A DNA stretch of 16,871 nt from a bacterium (GTDB lineage Bacteria > Patescibacteriota > Minisyncoccia > Phycocordibacterales > Phycocordibacteraceae): positions 1 to 16,871 of the forward strand of contig JAKAGD010000006.1 of NCBI GenBank assembly GCA_021817685.1, read 5' to 3'. The position numbers were made by a program, and so were the translations under genes. The notes beneath the pieces were generated by a model. The model was not told the origin of the DNA. It saw only the letters and a program-made list of their open reading frames with translations, and made no database searches. Shown here piece by piece: positions 1 through 7,415 of this stretch; the stretch's first letter is position 1; every line of letters begins with the position of its first letter.

Positions 1-2001
1 GCCCAACTTCGCGCAGCGCACGTTGAAATTCCGGCGCACGTAAAGAAACTTGCGGAAGAAAGCAAGAAATATTTTGAAGGCAATGCGCTCGGCGAGTTCG
101 TGTATCTGCGCACGTATGCGAAGTGGATACCGGAAGAGGGTCGCCGCGAGACGTGGGTGGAAACGGTGGACCGCTATGTAAACTTCATGCGCGAGAATCT
201 CGGCGACAAGCTCACGGAGAAAGAGTACGCGGAGGTGCGCATGGGCATCTTGAAGCAGGAAGTGATGCCGTCCATGCGCCTCATGCAGTTCTCCGGAGAA
301 GCGGCGCGCCGGTGCAATACCTGCGCGTATAACTGCACCTTCACCGCGCCGACGAAGCTCGAAGATTTTGCCGAGATCATGTACCTCTCCATGCAGGGCT
401 GCGGCGTCGGATTCGCCGTAGAGAGCCAGAACATCGAACAGCTTCCGCAGATCATGAAGCAGTCGGGAAAGAAACTGGAGACGCATGTCATCAAAGACTC
501 CAAGGAGGGCTGGTGCGATGCGCTTACGCTCGGACTCAAGACCTGGTACTCGGGGAAGGACATTAGTTTTGATTATTCCCAGATACGCCCCGCGGGCGCC
601 CGCCTGAAGACTATGGGCGGCAAGGCGTCCGGTCCGGAGCCGCTCCGTTCGCTTCTTTCCTTTGCGCGCGAGCGCGTGCTTTCGCGCCAGGGGCGGCGCC
701 TGCGCACTATTGATGCGCACGATGTCATCTGCAAGATAGGCGAGTGCGTCGTCGCGGGCGGCGTGCGCCGCACGGCGATGATATCGCTCTCCGATCTCGA
801 CGACGTGGAGATGCGCGATGCCAAGAAAGGCCAGTTCTACATGACGGACCCGCACCGCTCGGTATCGAACAACTCCGCCGTCTACGAGGTGCAGCCGACC
901 AATACCGAACTCATGGACGAATGGGTCGCGCTCATGAAGAGCGGAAGCGGCGAGCGCGGCATTTTCAACCGCGGTTCGCTCGCCGTGACCATGCCGAAGC
1001 GCCGCGCGGACTATTTCAGGAAGGTCGGCTTCATCAGCGAGGATGGCGTCGTGCAGGGACCCATCGGCACGAATCCGTGCGCCGAGATCATCCTGCAGTC
1101 CAAGCAGTTCTGCAATCTTTCCGAAGTCATCGCCCGCGCGCACGACACGGAGGCGAGCCTGCTCCGCAAAGCAAGGCTTGCATCCATCATCGGCACGTAC
1201 CAGTCCACGCTCACGAAGTTCAATTACATATCGCAAGAGTGGACCGACCACAACAAAGCGGAGCGCCTGCTCGGCGTCTCGGTGACGGGGCAGTGGGATA
1301 GTCCGGTCGCGCGCCAGCCGGAGGTGATGCGCAAGCTCCGCGATACGGCGGTGAAGACGAACGCAACCTACGCGAAGCGATTCGGCGTGGAGCCGTCCAT
1401 GTCGGTGACCGCCGTGAAGCCTTCAGGCACGGTCTCCCAAACCTTCAACTGCGCCTCGGGCATCCATCCGCGCCATGCGCCGTATTACATCCGCCGCGTG
1501 CGCATCAGCGCGACCGATTCGCTCTTCAAGATGCTGCGCGACCAGGGCGTGCCGTACTATCCGGAAGTGGGGCAGTCCATGGAAGAAGCGAACACCTATG
1601 TGTTTGAGTTCCCGGTCAAGGCGCCCGATCACTCCAAGGAGGCGCGTTTCAAGGACGACCTTACCGCGCTCGATCAATTGGAGTACTGGAAGCGCGTAAA
1701 GCTCAACTATACCGAACACAATCCGTCGGCGACCGTTTCCGTGAGCGAGAACGAATGGATCGGCGTTGTGGACTGGGTCCAGCGGAACTGGGACATCATC
1801 GGCGGCCTTTCCTTCCTCCCGCGGAGCAATCACGTGTACCGCCTTGCGCCGTACGAGACCATCACGAAAGAAGAGTATGAGGAACGCGTGGCGCGCTTCC
1901 CGAAAGTGGATTACTCCCAGCTCATCGCGTATGAACGGCAGGATGAGAGCGATATGAAGAGAGAATTAGCGTGTGCGGGTGGTACGTGTGAAATAGTGTA
2001 A
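1..2001 (+). CDS. nrdJ: Adenosylcobalamin-dependent (class II) ribonucleoside-triphosphate reductase, 3' part
   Basis: Reduces ribonucleotides to deoxyribonucleotides for DNA synthesis, using a B12-generated thiyl radical; cytosolic. The frame is open from base 1, so the true start is upstream; a GTG at 100 is only an internal codon. The visible part is 666 residues; the monomeric RTPR family is about 740. Numbering from the GTG: the first redox cysteine is C79 in YNCTF; the NPCAEI motif at 325-330 supplies the radical cysteine C327 and E329; the partner cysteine is C338 in QFCNL; a PSGTVS motif lies further on. The C-terminus carries CAGGTC, two cysteines five residues apart, the same spacing as the shuttle pair of the Lactobacillus enzyme. 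No intein or frameshift is seen. It ends in TAA just before a strong hairpin terminator, so it is the last gene of its transcript. Family assignment is confident; the monomeric RTPR subtype is likely. Confidence 0.93.
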   Translation, partial: AQLRAAHVEIPAHVKKLAEESKKYFEGNALGEFVYLRTYAKWIPEEGRRETWVETVDRYVNFMRENLGDKLTEKEYAEVRMGILKQEVMPSMRLMQFSGEAARRCNTCAYNCTFTAPTKLEDFAEIMYLSMQGCGVGFAVESQNIEQLPQIMKQSGKKLETHVIKDSKEGWCDALTLGLKTWYSGKDISFDYSQIRPAGARLKTMGGKASGPEPLRSLLSFARERVLSRQGRRLRTIDAHDVICKIGECVVAGGVRRTAMISLSDLDDVEMRDAKKGQFYMTDPHRSVSNNSAVYEVQPTNTELMDEWVALMKSGSGERGIFNRGSLAVTMPKRRADYFRKVGFISEDGVVQGPIGTNPCAEIILQSKQFCNLSEVIARAHDTEASLLRKARLASIIGTYQSTLTKFNYISQEWTDHNKAERLLGVSVTGQWDSPVARQPEVMRKLRDTAVKTNATYAKRFGVEPSMSVTAVKPSGTVSQTFNCASGIHPRHAPYYIRRVRISATDSLFKMLRDQGVPYYPEVGQSMEEANTYVFEFPVKAPDHSKEARFKDDLTALDQLEYWKRVKLNYTEHNPSATVSVSENEWIGVVDWVQRNWDIIGGLSFLPRSNHVYRLAPYETITKEEYEERVARFPKVDYSQLIAYERQDESDMKRELACAGGTCEIV

Positions 2002-2021
2002 GGAACGCTCAACTCGCCCAA

Positions 2022-2053
2022 GCGAAAACCCACGCAGGAGCGTGGGTTTTCGC
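2022..2053. terminator. Bidirectional intrinsic terminator between nrdJ and rnpB
   Basis: A perfect 14-bp stem (2022-2035 with 2040-2053) closes an AGGA loop. The GC core CCCACGC/GCGTGGG is flanked by AAAA on one arm and TTTT on the other, so each strand reads a GC stem followed by a four-T tract. It lies 20 bases after the nrdJ stop and 7 bases beyond the 3' end of rnpB on the opposite strand, so it can end both convergent transcripts. Confidence 0.88.
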
Positions 2054-2060
2054 ATGTTTG

Positions 2061-2379
2061 TAGACCGGGCCGATAAGCCGAATTCTGTCGTGGGCGATCA
2101 TTTATCTGGGCCGGCCATCGCTGGACGGCTCGAGCGGCACTCCCCGTAAGGGGCACGGCCTTGCATGCGGGTAAGGATTTGGTCGTTGCATTCCCGTCTT
2201 GCGACGGGCCTATTCCACGAGGGAATCCGCGGCCTTTCGGCGTTGGCGTTTCTGTGGTCACCTCTATCCTTGCGGACGGCGGGAGTTCCCCGCTACCTAT
2301 TTTCCTGCCCTGAGGCAGGGAAGCATGTTCGGACTTTCCTCCCCGCAGTTGCCCGCGGAGCGATCGTCTAGCCCGGTCT
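2061..2379 (-). ncRNA. rnpB: RNase P RNA (bacterial class A-like)
   Basis: Catalytic RNA that trims the 5' leaders of tRNA precursors. On the minus strand the universal 5' core GAGGAAAGTCCGAAC lies at 2341-2327 and its 3' partner ACAGAATTCGGCTTA at 2088-2074, preceded by the typical AGATAAATGATCGCC. The ends are set by helix P1: AGACCGGGC at 2379-2371 pairs with GCCCGGTCT at 2070-2062. Length is about 319 nt, slightly short for class A. In the loop I would assign to L15 (around 2165-2190) I see no GGU on the RNA strand, the motif that pairs with an encoded tRNA CCA. A TATAAT lies six bases upstream of the P1 start and a shared hairpin lies just past the 3' end. Open reading frames across this region are shadows. 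Confidence 0.96.
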
Positions 2380-2385
2380 GCCGGC

Positions 2386-2391
2386 ATTATA
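2386..2391 (-). promoter_or_regulatory. -10 box of the rnpB promoter
   Basis: A consensus TATAAT on the minus strand, followed by six bases and then A2379, the first base of RNase P helix P1, which fits a transcription start there. No good -35 is seen at 16-18 bp; a TTGCAC is only 14 bp away. The promoter is squeezed into the 43 bases between rnpB and the stop of the RAYT gene. Confidence 0.75.
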
Positions 2392-2422
2392 CCACCTTTT
2401 TAAGGGTGCAATGCTCCGCTCC

Positions 2423-3094
2423 TTAAGGAATATCGGAATCAGCGTGGTATTTCAGCGCTTCTTGGAGCATTTTCTGTATCGGAACCGTGCGAACCATTGA
2501 AAATATTTCCGTGTCCAAGATGGCTCTCGTCGGCGCTTGCGCGCCGGCGTGGATGCTCAAGCTTGAATACGGATACGCTGCGATACGCTCTCCCAGGAAT
2601 TGAGGATCCACGACATGCCGGGTTTTCCAGGCAGGCTCATAGAGCGCCACCGGATTACAATGCACGTAGTTAATGAGGTGCTGGAAGTACTGGTCAGTGG
2701 ATACGTGGCGGGAGCGGAAGGGCTTGAGGAACAGGTTACCCGTGCGCCCGTGCCGGGAATTGAAGTAGAGCGTATAAGCCGTCCCCAGTTTCCGCATAAA
2801 TGCGCTAATGCCCCCCTCCGAAATCTCCTTTACCACCAAGTGAAAGTGGTTCGGCATGAGGCAGAATGCCCCGATGGCCACCAGCGGCTTCCCGCGGGGG
2901 ATACTCAGCACCTCCTCGAACTTATGATTGCCTATGTCGTCACGCCGGAGCGGCGACGTATCATTCGCTAAGTACAGCAGCTCAAGGAATCGGTGATAGT
3001 CCCGCGTATCCTCGAACGTTATACGGTTTTCAATGCCGCGGTTGTAGCAGTGGTACCACTCGTCTACGGCGAACGGAGCGTCCCTCTTTGTCAT
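2423..3094 (-). CDS. REP-associated tyrosine transposase (RAYT, IS200-like Y1/HUH)
   Basis: Single-strand DNA nuclease/transposase of the Y1_Tnp family, related to the IS200/IS605 TnpA and usually domesticated to move REP palindromes rather than itself. The 223-residue protein has the metal-binding HUH motif as HFH at 83-85 (in MPNHFHLVV) and the catalytic tyrosine at Y143 in NYVHCNP; both are intact. The N-terminal WYHCYNRGI is typical of RAYTs. It starts at ATG 3094 with no clear Shine-Dalgarno. Two copies of a palindrome lie 12-70 bases upstream of the start (3106-3164), the arrangement expected for a RAYT and its substrates. No tnpB or full insertion-sequence ends are present. It sits directly upstream of rnpB in the same direction; the 31 bases between its stop and the rnpB -10 box suggest insertion just outside the rnpB promoter. 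Confidence 0.9.
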   Translation of the reverse strand: MTKRDAPFAVDEWYHCYNRGIENRITFEDTRDYHRFLELLYLANDTSPLRRDDIGNHKFEEVLSIPRGKPLVAIGAFCLMPNHFHLVVKEISEGGISAFMRKLGTAYTLYFNSRHGRTGNLFLKPFRSRHVSTDQYFQHLINYVHCNPVALYEPAWKTRHVVDPQFLGERIAAYPYSSLSIHAGAQAPTRAILDTEIFSMVRTVPIQKMLQEALKYHADSDIP

Positions 3095-3105
3095 GCTCTA
3101 AGTAT

Positions 3106-3164
3106 AAGGTGTCACCTTACGGAGTCAAGGAAATCAAGAATAAATAAAGGTGTCACCTTACGGA
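3106..3164. repeat. Two direct copies of a REP-like palindrome upstream of the RAYT gene
   Basis: The 18-base AAGGTGTCACCTTACGGA occurs at 3106-3123 and again at 3147-3164, 41 bases apart. Each holds the interrupted palindrome AAGGTG-T-CACCTT; in the first copy the arms extend to seven bases. They lie in the 5' flank of the transposase. A half-site CACCTT occurs on the other side of the gene at 2393-2398. They are probably RAYT recognition or product sites, though operator sites for a regulator are also possible. Confidence 0.7.
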
Positions 3165-3207
3165 AAAATGTGGATAAGCGATTTTATAGAACATCGACGG
3201 GATATAC

Positions 3208-3237
3208 TTGGCGTTATTACCACGTGAAGAATAATAT
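3208..3237 (+). promoter_or_regulatory. Candidate sigma-70 promoter for the Wzy/TPR gene
   Basis: TTGGCG at 3208-3213 and TAATAT at 3232-3237 are separated by 18 bp, ending 16 bases before the ATG at 3254. This is a fair match in an AT-rich gap between two genes that diverge. It implies a very short leader of about ten bases. Confidence 0.5.
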
Positions 3238-3253
3238 CAATTAAGAATTCATT

Positions 3254-5644
3254 ATGCCTCCGCAATCAGCTATCGCGCCTCGTCGCCGTTCGCTTGATAC
3301 TGTCAGTATCTGGGCCCTCTTCATAACGATCGTCGCCGCGGTGTTTATATTCGTCCCGTCTGTGGCGATCTCGTTCACTACGACAAAGACCTTCCTGCTC
3401 GCAGCCGGCGCGCTCATTACGCTCGCACTCTATATCCTCGCGCGGCTGGCGCGCGGCAATGTCATCTTCCCGCCGTCCGTGCTCATCGGTGCGCTCTGGT
3501 TGCCGGTCGTCGCGTATGCGCTCTCCGCAGCGTTCTCGGGCGTCTCGTTCAGTAATGCGCTCTGGGGCACCGCGCTTGAACCGGATACGCTCGGCTTCAT
3601 GCTCATCGCGGCCGTGCTCGGCACGCTTTCTGCGCTCATCCTGCGCCGCTCCGAGCACTACCAGTCGTTCTTCCGCGTCGGCGCATATGCGTTCGGCGTT
3701 CTCGCGCTTTTTGAAACGGCCGTTGTCATCGTCGGCCAGTTCGCCCCGAACACCGTCTCGCCAGCGTTCTCCATCGTCGGTTCGTTCAGCGATCTCGCTT
3801 CGCTCCTCGGGCTCGGCATCGTCATCGTCCTTATCACGCTCCGGTTCCTCGAGCTTTCGCAGCGCACCTACCGCGCACTCCTTATAAGCGGCGCCGTGGC
3901 GCTGTTCCTCCTCGCTGTGGCGAACGCGTCGCTCGTGTGGATACTGCTCGCGCTCGTCTCGCTCGGCCTCTTTGTGGAGTCGGTCATGCGGCGCGGTTCC
4001 AAGTCCGGCGACGCCGACCTTGATGAAGCCATCGTCATGGACGAGGCTCCGCTTGAGAGCGACGAAGGCAATCGTTCTCTCGTTCTCCCGCTCGCCGTCC
4101 TCGCCATCTCGCTCTTCTTCCTCATCGGCGGCCAGCTCGGGGGCGCGCTTGCGAACGCGCTCCACGTGAACATCCTCAACATCCGTCCCTCCTGGCAGTC
4201 GACGCTCTCGGTCGCCCAGAAAGCGTACTCGGCCTCGCCGGTCTTCGGGAGCGGCCCGAGCACCTTCGGCGTCGAGTGGCTCAAGTACCGTGATGCGTCC
4301 CTCAACTCGACCATCTTCTGGAACATCGACTTTTCTTCCGGCATCGGCTTCATACCGACCTCAATGGTGACGACCGGCGTCGTGGGCCTCCTTGCGTGGC
4401 TTGCGTTCCTGGGCCTCTTCATCGTGCTCGGGCTCCGTATGCTCATCTTGCGTTCGCCGCAGGACCCGTTCGTCCGCTACGTCGCGATAACGTCGTTCGT
4501 CGGGTCGGTGTACCTGTTCGCGACGGCGCTGTTCGATCTGCCGGGCACCGTCGTGCTCGTCCTCATGTTCGTTTTCGCCGGGCTCTTCGTATCAACGATG
4601 CGTTTCTCGGCGGGCGGAGCTCAGTGGGGCGTCATATTCGCGCGCAGTCCGCGGCTCGGTTTCGTCATTGTATTCTCGCTGACCATCCTCCTGCTCTCCT
4701 CCGTGGTCGCCGCGTATACGCTCGTGGGGCATTACATCGCGGCCTCGCAGCTCTCAAGCGCGTCCGCCGCGTATTCCGCCGGCGATCTCGACAAGGCCGA
4801 TCAGTCCGCGCAGAATGCGATATCGTTCGCGCCGTCCGCAGTCGCGTACCAGCTTCAGGCGGGCATCGCGAATGCGCGGCTCGGCATCATCGCCGCGTCC
4901 ACGACCATGGACAAGGCTTCGGCGCAGAAAGCGTACCAAGCGGCGCTTTCCTCCGGCATCAACGCGGCGCTTACTGCTACGAACGTCGATCCTTCGGACT
5001 ATCAGGGCTGGCTCTCGCTCGGCAATCTCTACGCGCAAGCGGTCCCGCTCGGCGTCTCCGGCGCGTACGACAGCGCCAAGACCGCGTATAAGAAAGCGCA
5101 GGCGCTCAATCCGACGAATCCGCAGATACCGTACATCCTTGCCCAGCTTGATATCGCGAACAAGGACAACAAGGCCGCCGAGGCGGACCTGAAGGAAGCC
5201 ATCTCGCTCAAGCAGGACTACACGGCCGCCATCTTCCTCCTCTCTCAGCTCGAGGTGCAAGACGGCAACGTGAAGGACGCGCTCGCATCGGCGCTCGCGG
5301 CGGCGTACTTCCAGCCGAACGACCCGAACATCCTCTTCCAGGTCGGCATCCTCTATGCGGCGCAGGCCGATTACCAGAATGCGGCCGCTGCGCTCTCGGC
5401 ATCGGTTGCGGCGAATCCGCAGTTCGCGAATGCGCGCTACTTCCTCTCGGCGGTGTACGCCAAGCAGGGCGACATGACGAACGCGGTCGCGCAAATGCAG
5501 GCCATCTCGGACATGTCTGCGGAAAACGCGAAGGCCGTCGCCACCCAGCTTGAAGCGCTCAAGGCGGGCAGGAATCCGTTCCCGGCGAATCTTCTCACCA
5601 TCTCGCCGGCGTCCGTGGCTTCGGCTCAGGCCCCCGCCAAGTAG
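3254..5644 (+). CDS. O-antigen ligase/polymerase-like membrane protein with C-terminal TPR domain
   Basis: Probable inner-membrane protein for assembling or transferring surface polysaccharide or glycan. The 796 residues split in two. Residues about 20-500 contain roughly ten to twelve hydrophobic segments with a periplasmic-type loop containing GSGPSTFG near residue 332, which resembles the G-x-G-x-x-x-F loop of Wzy_C/WaaL O-antigen ligases. Residues about 505-780 are a run of tetratricopeptide-like helices, recognisable by recurring alanine/tyrosine positions and NP turns (DPSDYQGW, NPTNPQ, QPNDPN, NPQFAN). An internal acidic linker (about 250-275) separates two hydrophobic groups. The sequence has no clear signal peptide beyond the first membrane helix. 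It starts at ATG 3254 with only a weak AAGA upstream. It is monocistronic: its own promoter precedes it and a strong hairpin follows. The ligase call is family-level and the substrate is unknown; a structural membrane TPR scaffold is the alternative. Confidence 0.72.
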   Translation: MPPQSAIAPRRRSLDTVSIWALFITIVAAVFIFVPSVAISFTTTKTFLLAAGALITLALYILARLARGNVIFPPSVLIGALWLPVVAYALSAAFSGVSFSNALWGTALEPDTLGFMLIAAVLGTLSALILRRSEHYQSFFRVGAYAFGVLALFETAVVIVGQFAPNTVSPAFSIVGSFSDLASLLGLGIVIVLITLRFLELSQRTYRALLISGAVALFLLAVANASLVWILLALVSLGLFVESVMRRGSKSGDADLDEAIVMDEAPLESDEGNRSLVLPLAVLAISLFFLIGGQLGGALANALHVNILNIRPSWQSTLSVAQKAYSASPVFGSGPSTFGVEWLKYRDASLNSTIFWNIDFSSGIGFIPTSMVTTGVVGLLAWLAFLGLFIVLGLRMLILRSPQDPFVRYVAITSFVGSVYLFATALFDLPGTVVLVLMFVFAGLFVSTMRFSAGGAQWGVIFARSPRLGFVIVFSLTILLLSSVVAAYTLVGHYIAASQLSSASAAYSAGDLDKADQSAQNAISFAPSAVAYQLQAGIANARLGIIAASTTMDKASAQKAYQAALSSGINAALTATNVDPSDYQGWLSLGNLYAQAVPLGVSGAYDSAKTAYKKAQALNPTNPQIPYILAQLDIANKDNKAAEADLKEAISLKQDYTAAIFLLSQLEVQDGNVKDALASALAAAYFQPNDPNILFQVGILYAAQADYQNAAAALSASVAANPQFANARYFLSAVYAKQGDMTNAVAQMQAISDMSAENAKAVATQLEALKAGRNPFPANLLTISPASVASAQAPAK

Positions 5645-5663
5645 TAAAGACGAAGCGGTGGAA

Positions 5664-5694
5664 GGAAAAGAGGCGCTAAGAGCGCCTCTTTTCC
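5664..5694 (+). terminator. Intrinsic terminator after the Wzy/TPR gene
   Basis: A perfect 14-bp stem (5664-5677 with 5681-5694) with a three-base AAG loop; the right arm carries GCGCCTC followed by TTTT. It starts 20 bases after the stop and ends 27 bases before the murJ -10 box, separating the two transcripts. Confidence 0.85.
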
Positions 5695-5720
5695 TATTCG
5701 CCTGGGGGAAGCAGTTAGAG

Positions 5721-5726
5721 TATTAT
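5721..5726 (+). promoter_or_regulatory. -10 box of a probably leaderless murJ promoter
   Basis: TATTAT is followed by six bases and then the ATG at 5733, so transcription would begin at or next to the start codon. A TTCGCC at 5697-5702, 18 bp upstream, is a poor -35 candidate. The preceding hairpin ends at 5694, so no earlier promoter is likely to serve the gene. Confidence 0.6.
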
Positions 5727-5732
5727 AGGGTG

Positions 5733-7415
5733 ATGGTTCGGCGCTTTCTCGAACGCATCGCGGCTCCGGTACGCGGCCTGCATCAGGCCGCGTACTTGCT
5801 TGCCGCTCTCACCCTTGCGTCTCAAGCGCTCGCGCTTCTGCGCGATCGCACCTTTGCGCATACGTTCGGCGCGGGACAGACGCTCGATCTTTATTACGCC
5901 GCATTCCGCGTGCCGGATCTCGTTTTTGCGCTCGTTTCCTCGCTCGTGAGCGCATACGTCCTCATTCCGCGCATCACCGGCATGGACAGGGAAGGCACGC
6001 GCCGGCTTCTCTCCGAAAGCGCGACATTCCTCTTCGGCGTCGGCGGGCTCATCTGCGCTGTGCTTGCGGTCTTCATGCCGCAATTCCTGGCTCTGCTGTA
6101 TCCGAGCTTCGTTGCGTCGGCGCAGAACGCCGAGTTCGTGTTCCTTGCGCGCATCCTGCTCCTGCAGCCCATTCTGCTCGGACTCTCCGGCATCCTCGGG
6201 AGCGTGACGCAGGTGCACCGGCGCTTTACGCTCTTTGCGCTTTCGCCGGTGCTTTACAACCTCGGCATCATCATCGGCACGGTCGCTTTCTATCCGCTCT
6301 GGGGACTCCCGGGCATCGGCTGGGGCGTCCTCATCGGTTCGATCGCGTACCTCGCCGTGAACATACCGGTCGTGATCGAGGCGGGCGTCCTGCCGCGCCT
6401 GCGCATGCCGACGTTCGCGGTCATGGCGTCGGTCGTGCGGGATTCCATTCCGCGTTCGCTTGCGCTCGGCATGGGCTCGGTGACGGCGCTTTTCCTTACC
6501 TCGCTCGCGTCTCGCGTCGGCACGGGCTCCATTTCTGTTTTCACCTTTGCGAGCAATCTTGAGGCGGTTCCGCTCGCGCTCATCGGCTCGTCCTACGCTG
6601 TCGCGGCGTTCCCGGCGCTGTCGGAAGCATCGGGGGAAGAACGGCGCGGCGAGTTCACGCAGATACTCTCTTCAAGCGCGCGGCACATCATCCTCTGGTC
6701 GGTCGTCTCGCTCGGCCTCATCGCCGTCTTGCGCGCGCACATCGTGCGCGTCATTCTCGGCACCGGCGCGTTCGACTGGAATGCGACCCGGCTTACTGCC
6801 GCCTTGCTCGCCGTCCTCGCGGTCGGTCTTGTCGCCCAGGGCCTGGTGCTCCTCTTCTCGCGCGCGCTCTATGCGGTGCACCAATCGTGGCGGCCGCTTC
6901 TGTATCAGATCGCCGGCGGCGCGCTCACGGTGGTGCTCGCTCTCGCATTCCTCAAGACGGGGAGCACCGTATTCCCCTCGGCGCTCGCCGCGTTCTTGAA
7001 AGTGAGCGACGTCCACGGCACCGGCATTCTCCTCGTTGCGCTCGCCGCGACCCTGGGCCAGGTATTCCTGGTCCTGCTCTCTCTCCTTGCGCTCCGGAGC
7101 GTTTCTCCCGGCCTTGCGAGGACGCTCGGGAAGCCGCTTTTTGACGGGACGCTCGCCGCGCTCGCCGGCGGCGCGGCCGCATACGGCACGCTCCTTCTTG
7201 AGGGAGGCATCGCGCCGCTGACGACGCTTATGTCGGTCTTCTTGCAGGGATTCGCAGCCGGCGTTGTCGGCCTCATTGCCGCCGCGCTCGCGCTGTATTT
7301 CGTGGAAAATGAGGAGTTCCGCATCGTCGCTTCGGCGCTGGATAAGATCATACGCACCCACACCGGGCGTTCCGCTCTCCTCGCCCCGTCCGCCGAGGAC
7401 CCGATACAGCCATGA
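5733..7415 (+). CDS. murJ: Lipid II flippase MurJ (MATE/MVF family)
   Basis: Moves the peptidoglycan precursor lipid II across the cytoplasmic membrane. The protein is 560 residues with about fourteen hydrophobic segments, close to the family size. The N-terminal region has the family hallmark of a first helix followed by a basic GAGQTLDLYYAAFRVPDL stretch, matching the usual G-x-x-x-x-x-D-A-F/Y-x-x-A-F-x-x-P. A second P-x-x-L motif occurs at IPRSLALGMGS, near the start of the second half. The frame is open further upstream to 5550, but that would overlap the previous gene and cross its terminator, so ATG 5733 is chosen (GTG 5730 is possible). The stop overlaps the lepA start by four bases (ATGA), indicating translational coupling. 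No Shine-Dalgarno is present, in keeping with a leaderless transcript. Confidence 0.88.
   Translation: MVRRFLERIAAPVRGLHQAAYLLAALTLASQALALLRDRTFAHTFGAGQTLDLYYAAFRVPDLVFALVSSLVSAYVLIPRITGMDREGTRRLLSESATFLFGVGGLICAVLAVFMPQFLALLYPSFVASAQNAEFVFLARILLLQPILLGLSGILGSVTQVHRRFTLFALSPVLYNLGIIIGTVAFYPLWGLPGIGWGVLIGSIAYLAVNIPVVIEAGVLPRLRMPTFAVMASVVRDSIPRSLALGMGSVTALFLTSLASRVGTGSISVFTFASNLEAVPLALIGSSYAVAAFPALSEASGEERRGEFTQILSSSARHIILWSVVSLGLIAVLRAHIVRVILGTGAFDWNATRLTAALLAVLAVGLVAQGLVLLFSRALYAVHQSWRPLLYQIAGGALTVVLALAFLKTGSTVFPSALAAFLKVSDVHGTGILLVALAATLGQVFLVLLSLLALRSVSPGLARTLGKPLFDGTLAALAGGAAAYGTLLLEGGIAPLTTLMSVFLQGFAAGVVGLIAAALALYFVENEEFRIVASALDKIIRTHTGRSALLAPSAEDPIQP

Noticed and set aside
1911..2387. 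Minus-strand open frame across the nrdJ end and rnpB
   Set aside because: It is the RNase P RNA and its terminator read as protein; conserved RNA core sequences account for the region.
3266..4165. Long minus-strand open frame opposite the Wzy/TPR gene
   Set aside because: The product is an extreme Arg/Glu/Asp-rich repeat typical of reading the antisense of a GC-rich membrane gene.
5550..5732. Upstream extension of murJ
   Set aside because: It overlaps the previous gene's end, crosses an intrinsic terminator and adds a low-complexity Arg/Ser/Pro stretch with no family match; a -10 box lies just before ATG 5733.
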